Source: Clostridia bacterium (GTDB lineage Bacteria; Bacillota; Clostridia; Christensenellales; Maliibacteriaceae). Taken from it: a stretch of 17,058 nucleotides of DNA. Position 1 is the first letter of the stretch, and each line of letters opens with the position of its first letter. Under the pieces are notes generated by a model, which ran no database searches, was not told the origin of the DNA, and saw only the letters and a program-made list of their open reading frames with translations. Both the position numbers and the translations under genes were made by a program. This document shows positions 12,987-17,058 of this stretch, piece after piece. The stretch spans positions 1 to 17,058 of the forward strand of contig JAGBGW010000207.1 of the NCBI GenBank assembly GCA_017935825.1. The letters run 5' to 3'.

Positions 12987-15467
12987 TCACTCTACCAAGG
13001 TGCCCGTCTGGGGGATGGATGCAGAGGTATCCTCCGCCTGACGGTCAAGATAGTATTCCACAATTTCCTTTGCCGCTTCCACGCTGTAGGAGGAGCTGTA
13101 ACCGTTGGGAATGTGAATGACCACGGCGATCTGCGGATCATCGTAGGGTGCAAAGCACATAAACCAGGAGTTGTTCTCGATGTCGATATCGGAGGTTTCT
13201 GCAGTACCGGTCTTGCCTGCGATCTGGTCGCGGTATTTGTAGCCGTAGAATCTGCCGGAAACAGAGCCGTACATGATCGCCTGCTTCATGCCCTGCATGA
13301 CGGTGGAGGAAACCTCGGGTGAAACACCCGTGTTGGTGATCAGCGTGGGAACGCTATCGTAGAGGATATTGCCTGCATCGTCCACCACGCGGTCCACCAC
13401 GTGGGCTTCGTAGACATTGCCGCCGTTGACCAGTGCGCAAAGGTAGCGTGCAACCGCAAGCGGCGTGACGGTGGTGACGGACTGACCGATGCCCGTGATC
13501 ATAGTATCCACAAGACCGAATTTCAGTTCACCCAGAAGGGACACAATTTTGGAGGTCATGCGGTTGTTGGACACAACCGCCGCAGGGATACCGATGTCAT
13601 TGACCAGCGCATCATAGGCCGCCTCGTAGGCATCCTCGCCGTTGACATAAGCGGCAAAGATCTTCTCGATGCCTGCGTTCAGTTCCTCATCGGTGAAGGT
13701 GACGGAAAGTTCATCGCCCACTTCGCGGATATAGGAACGGATGCGCGATGCGATATACACGGGGATGCTGGTCGCCTGTTCATACAGACCCTTTTCGGGG
13801 TTGTAGTATGTCTCCTGCGATGCAACGTAGCTCAACGATTCGCCCGAAACCTCGATGCCCGTGCGGCTGGTCAAACCGTAAGCCTGCGCCCAGTCATACA
13901 AGGCCTCATTGCCCAGACGATAAGCCGTCTCGTAGAAGAAGACGTTGCAGGAGTTCTGGATGGCGGAAACCACGTTCTGCGGACCGTGACCGCCAAGATT
14001 CCAGCAGTGCAGTGCCTGAGAAGCAGGAATGCCGTGCTGGGCGTAACTGCCTGCATCCACTACGGTGGTGGAGGTATCGATGGCGCCTTCCATCAGCGCC
14101 GCAGTGGCAACCAAAGGTTTGAAAATAGAACCGGGGGTGGCACGGCTTGAAAGTGCCACGGAAAACAGCGGATTTCGCTCATCCTCGATCAAAGCATCGT
14201 AGTTTTCCTGCGAAATGCCGCCGACGAAAAGGTTCAGATCATAAGAAGGATAGTCCACCACGGCAAGCAAATTGCCCGTATCCACTTCCATGACGATGGC
14301 CGCGCCCGTATCCGCATACTGGATGGGCGTACCGCCGCGTGCTTCCACAAGGGTATCGTATCTGCCCGAGTATGCCGCAACGCGTGCATGCTGGATGGTG
14401 TTGATCTGGGAAATGGTGTCGCCAAGGGCATCGTATGCCACCTTCTGAAGTTCCGCATCCAAGGTCAGTACCACGTTGCTGCCCTCCTGGGGCGGCGTGT
14501 AGTCCAGCTGGCGGATGACACGGGAAAGGTTGTTGACCTCCACCACGCGGCTGCCTCGCTTTTGTCCGCTGGAACCCGTCAGGTATTCCTCCATGGACTG
14601 CTCGATGCCGCTGACACCGATGCTGTCGTTTCTGTCGTAGCCGTCTTCCAGATAGCCGTCCAGCTCTTCCTCGCCGATGGAACCCACATAGCCCACCACG
14701 TGCGCCGCCATATACTGCTGGGGATAGACACGGATGCTGCTTTGCTGCACGCCGATGCCGTCCAGCTGTGCGCTGGCAAGCTCGATCTTGGAGACGGTGG
14801 AAATGGGTACGTCGGAGCAGATGGTCTGTGCGATATAGGAAGAATAGCTGTTCATCTGCGCCTGCTGCCAGATGGAAAGAAGCTTGTGTGCCGTTGCCTC
14901 GTCCACGTCGGTGCCGATGCCGTAGCGCTGGCACAGAGCTTCGTAAATTTCGCCCGGATTCTCATAATCATCGTAATCCAGAGCCATGTTTCTGCACCAA
15001 GTTTCGGCACGGGAAGCGGATGCTTCTGCATCAAAATATTCTTCCCAGGTAAAGTGCCAGTTGCCATCCTCACCGCGTACAATGTCAAAAGAATCGATGA
15101 CCTTGCCGCCGTCTTCTTCGATCAGGTCGATGACAAGAAGAAGGGACTTGGTGTAATTGGCATTGCCCTCGCTGGTGCGCTTGTCGGGGTCCCAGGTAAA
15201 GGTGACCTCGTAGCACTCACGGTTGGTGGCAAGCACCACGCCGTTGGTATCGAGGATATCACCACGGGTACCTTCCACGGAGATGACCTGCGTCTTTGTT
15301 TCCTGCGCGGCAGCAAGGTAAGTCTCGCCTTCATCCAGCTGCAGACGGTGCAGACCGCTTAAAAGCAGGCAAAAGCACAAGACGACTGCCATACCCAGTG
15401 CCGTGATACGGAACACAGGGTTAAACACCCGTCTGTCTTCAGCTTGAAAACGATTGTTGCTGTGCAA
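12987..15467 (-). CDS. mrdA: Penicillin-binding protein 2 (MrdA), class B transpeptidase
   Basis: The elongation-specific D,D-transpeptidase that cross-links strands made by RodA. One N-terminal anchor helix (about 20-40) is followed by the PBP dimerisation region (GTRGDILDTNGVVLATN) and the transpeptidase domain. Active-site motifs are SIFK (Ser447, Lys450), SCN (506-508) and KTGTAET (Lys752). At 826 aa it is ~200 longer than E. coli PBP2. The excess includes the pedestal (residues ~95-225) and an acidic insert at ~551-650 between SxN and KTG. The start is TTG at 15467: GGAGGAAG (15481-15474) lies exactly 6 bases before it, and the next in-frame Met (residue 26) is inside the anchor helix. 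It lies between mreD (36-base gap) and rodA. Confidence 0.94.
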   Translation of the reverse strand: MHSNNRFQAEDRRVFNPVFRITALGMAVVLCFCLLLSGLHRLQLDEGETYLAAAQETKTQVISVEGTRGDILDTNGVVLATNRECYEVTFTWDPDKRTSEGNANYTKSLLLVIDLIEEDGGKVIDSFDIVRGEDGNWHFTWEEYFDAEASASRAETWCRNMALDYDDYENPGEIYEALCQRYGIGTDVDEATAHKLLSIWQQAQMNSYSSYIAQTICSDVPISTVSKIELASAQLDGIGVQQSSIRVYPQQYMAAHVVGYVGSIGEEELDGYLEDGYDRNDSIGVSGIEQSMEEYLTGSSGQKRGSRVVEVNNLSRVIRQLDYTPPQEGSNVVLTLDAELQKVAYDALGDTISQINTIQHARVAAYSGRYDTLVEARGGTPIQYADTGAAIVMEVDTGNLLAVVDYPSYDLNLFVGGISQENYDALIEDERNPLFSVALSSRATPGSIFKPLVATAALMEGAIDTSTTVVDAGSYAQHGIPASQALHCWNLGGHGPQNVVSAIQNSCNVFFYETAYRLGNEALYDWAQAYGLTSRTGIEVSGESLSYVASQETYYNPEKGLYEQATSIPVYIASRIRSYIREVGDELSVTFTDEELNAGIEKIFAAYVNGEDAYEAAYDALVNDIGIPAAVVSNNRMTSKIVSLLGELKFGLVDTMITGIGQSVTTVTPLAVARYLCALVNGGNVYEAHVVDRVVDDAGNILYDSVPTLITNTGVSPEVSSTVMQGMKQAIMYGSVSGRFYGYKYRDQIAGKTGTAETSDIDIENNSWFMCFAPYDDPQIAVVIHIPNGYSSSYSVEAAKEIVEYYLDRQAEDTSASIPQTGTLVE

Positions 15468-15473
15468 TTCGGT

Positions 15474-15481
15474 CTTCCTCC
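15474..15481 (-). promoter_or_regulatory. Ribosome binding site deciding the TTG start of mrdA
   Basis: GGAGGAAG on the minus strand lies 6 bases before the TTG codon at 15467. No ATG or GTG in this frame lies between it and residue 26, so the site fixes the rare TTG initiation codon. Confidence 0.75.
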
Positions 15482-15503
15482 GAGAAAAATCAAGATCTTA
15501 AAA

Positions 15504-16022
15504 TCAACGATATCTTACACCCGTACTGCGATCGCGCATACGAAGTCGGGTGTGTGCTTTATACATGATCAAAGAAAAGATCGCCGTAACAAGTGCCGTC
15601 AGCACCATCGAAGGGAAGGCGCTTTTGACAAGTCCTGCGTAAAAATCCACGGAAAAGCCGCGGAAAAAGGCGACCAGCACTTCCAGCACCCATTTTGCGC
15701 ATGCAAAACCCGTGCCCACCAAAACGCAGGGCACAAAAGTGTTTTTTTCCATATTGGCAAAATGGTAGGCTAAAAATGAAAATCCGCACAAAAGCAGAAT
15801 GCTGCATCCAAAAAATACATTCACCTGCACGTCCAAAAGCAAGCCTGCCACAAAGGCATAGGCAAGTGTCCAGTAGCCTGCATATGGTGCAATGGCGATG
15901 AAAAACGCTGCGCAAAGTTCCACCTTTGCGCCGTGTATGCCGCCGATGCGATTGAAAAACGCCGTCGCCGCCACGCAAAGCAGCGTGCCGATGGCATAGC
16001 CGATTGCCTGCGATCTTCTCAT
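15504..16022 (-). CDS. mreD: Rod shape-determining membrane protein MreD
   Basis: A small integral membrane component of the elongasome linking MreC and MreB to the wall synthases. The 172 residues form about five to six hydrophobic helices with short loops, and the C-terminus is basic (KAHTRLRMRDRSTG). MreD is poorly conserved, so the assignment rests on length, topology (LAYAFVAGLLLDVQVN is typical of the family) and position between mreC and mrdA. The start overlaps the mreC stop as ATGA, and GGAGGA lies about 8 bases upstream inside mreC. Confidence 0.9.
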   Translation of the reverse strand: MRRSQAIGYAIGTLLCVAATAFFNRIGGIHGAKVELCAAFFIAIAPYAGYWTLAYAFVAGLLLDVQVNVFFGCSILLLCGFSFLAYHFANMEKNTFVPCVLVGTGFACAKWVLEVLVAFFRGFSVDFYAGLVKSAFPSMVLTALVTAIFSLIMYKAHTRLRMRDRSTGVRYR

Positions 16023-16912
16023 TGCGCATCCTCCGAAAGAGAATCGGAAAGATCTGTCTGTTCTGCGGTAATGACAAAGACCTCTTCCAGATGGACAAAG
16101 TCCTGTGCAGGCTCGATCAACACAGAATCATAGCCCGATGCACCGCGCACCACGCTTGATACCTCGCCGATCAGAATGCCCTTGGGATATACGCCGCCCA
16201 TGCCGCTTGTCAGCACACGGTCACCGGGGGTGACGATCGCGCCGTCGGGCAGGTACAAAATCGTCAGCATCCCGTTGGCATCGGCATCGGCCATGTTGCC
16301 GCGGACAACACCGGGGTCACGGCTCTGCTCGATGATGGCAGGGACGTTGTTTTCGTTGGAAATGATGCATTCCACACGGGACCAGGAACCTGCGCAGTAG
16401 GTCACGCGACCCACAAGGCCCATATCCCCCACCACTGCCATATCGACCGCAATACCGTCACGGGTACCTGCATCGATGACGATGGTGTTGCTGTATGCCG
16501 TGCTTTCACGGTTGATCACACGGGCAAAGACAGGGTTATAGTCGCTGTATGCATCCTTTGCGCCCAGCATCCGTGTCAAACGCTCGTTTTCTGCTTCGAT
16601 CTGCTCCATCTGCAGGTTTTCCGTCTGCAGTGCGGCAACTTCCTGCTTCAGTGCGCGGTATTCTTCCACCATTTCCGCATCCCAGTAGGGACCGCCAAAC
16701 AGACCCACGATCCAGTTGCCTGCGCGTGCAAAGCCGCTTTGCACCCATGTCACCGCCGCGCCAAGACCCTGCTCCAGCGCGCCTGCTTCATGGTCCTTTT
16801 TCATGAAAGAAACGCCGCCGAAGATCAGTGCTGCGATCAAAACCACTGCAATGGCAATGCGCATGGCGGAGCTTTTCATCCAATCAGGTAACGTAAACTT
16901 ACCCTTTCGCAT
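16019..16912 (-). CDS. mreC: Rod shape-determining protein MreC
   Basis: A bitopic elongasome scaffold, mostly extracytoplasmic, that binds PBP2 and activates wall synthesis. It has a basic N-terminus and one membrane helix (about 18-36). A coiled coil follows (about 78-117, EYRALKQEVAALQTENLQMEQ and onward). The beta-rich domain has the family segments FARVINRESTAYSNTIVIDAG, GIAVDMAVVGDMGLVGRV, and PGDRVLTSGMGGVYPKGILIG. The length of 297 aa is normal, with a short acidic C-terminal tail. The ATG has GGAG about 8 bases upstream, just past the mreB stop, so mreB-mreC-mreD are co-translated in sequence. Confidence 0.95.
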   Translation of the reverse strand: MRKGKFTLPDWMKSSAMRIAIAVVLIAALIFGGVSFMKKDHEAGALEQGLGAAVTWVQSGFARAGNWIVGLFGGPYWDAEMVEEYRALKQEVAALQTENLQMEQIEAENERLTRMLGAKDAYSDYNPVFARVINRESTAYSNTIVIDAGTRDGIAVDMAVVGDMGLVGRVTYCAGSWSRVECIISNENNVPAIIEQSRDPGVVRGNMADADANGMLTILYLPDGAIVTPGDRVLTSGMGGVYPKGILIGEVSSVVRGASGYDSVLIEPAQDFVHLEEVFVITAEQTDLSDSLSEDAQ

Positions 16913-16926
16913 ACTTTATTCTCCAA

Positions 16927-17058
16927 TCAGGCGCGTGCCGCGTCGATCAGACGCATGGTGCGCTCGTCCTCCACGATCTTGCCTGCGCCAAGTACAACCG
17001 CATCCAAAGGATTCTTTGCAACATGGGCAGGAATGCCCGTTTCGCTGTGGATGAGTGC
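16927..17058 (-). CDS. mreB: MreB, C-terminal 43 residues (partial)
   Basis: The minus strand is open from the window edge to TGA at 16929-16927. It reads ALIHSETGIPAHVAKNPLDA, then VVLGAGKIVEDERTMRLIDA, then ARA. This matches the C-terminus of MreB/Mbl actins (ETGIPVHIAEDPLDCVALGTGK in relatives), the filament-forming protein that steers elongasome movement. It is immediately followed by mreC, which settles the identity. The rest of the gene lies beyond the window. An Mbl paralog rather than MreB cannot be excluded from this fragment. Confidence 0.9.
   Translation of the reverse strand, partial: ALIHSETGIPAHVAKNPLDAVVLGAGKIVEDERTMRLIDAARA

Overview
The window looks like chromosomal housekeeping DNA from a spore-forming member of the Clostridia (Bacillota). 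The evidence is the gene order mreB-mreC-mreD-mrdA-rodA-spoIVFA-spoIVFB-(radical SAM pair)-rng-rplU-prp-rpmA, an L27 with the Firmicutes-type N-terminal extension next to its Prp protease, a SpoIVFA/SpoIVFB pair, and strong AGGAGG-type ribosome binding sites. I cannot name a genus. Moderate GC and hairpin repeats of the 'TGTAGGGGCGA' type would fit a gut Oscillospirales-like lineage, but that is inference.

Layout. Positions 1-1005 (+) carry an EamA/DMT transporter whose start probably lies outside the window. It converges, across a hairpin that can terminate in both directions, on a minus-strand cluster at 4678-1060. In transcription order that cluster is an OGG1-type 8-oxoguanine DNA glycosylase, two tandem paralogous HAD hydrolases, an alpha/beta hydrolase, the 3' remnant of a third HAD gene, and a small membrane-anchored protein of unknown function. 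Positions 4679-5043 hold no gene. They contain the likely ogg promoter, a set of short hairpin repeats and the terminator of the ribosomal-protein operon.

Positions 5044-17058 are all minus strand and tightly packed. The transcription order is mreB (C-terminal end only), mreC, mreD, mrdA (PBP2), rodA, spoIVFA, spoIVFB, a B12-binding-like radical SAM protein, its DUF2344/TIGR03936 partner, RNase E/G, then rplU-prp-rpmA behind their own consensus promoter and a structured leader. Three junctions (mreC/mreD, spoIVFA/spoIVFB, radical SAM/DUF2344) are 4-base ATGA overlaps.

How the genes work together. MreBCD, PBP2 and RodA form the elongasome that builds the lateral wall. SpoIVFA/SpoIVFB form the sigma-K-checkpoint protease complex of the sporulating mother cell. 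RNase E/G matures and decays RNA. L21 and L27 are 50S proteins, and Prp trims the L27 extension. The radical SAM/DUF2344 pair is widespread but of unknown function.

Most of the window is conserved and ordinary. The points most worth a second look are the decayed third HAD copy beside an apparently inserted hydrolase, a terminator-like hairpin whose 3' arm is the spoIVFA ribosome binding site, the split radical SAM pair, the missing min genes between mrdA and rodA, and the repeat cluster upstream of ogg.
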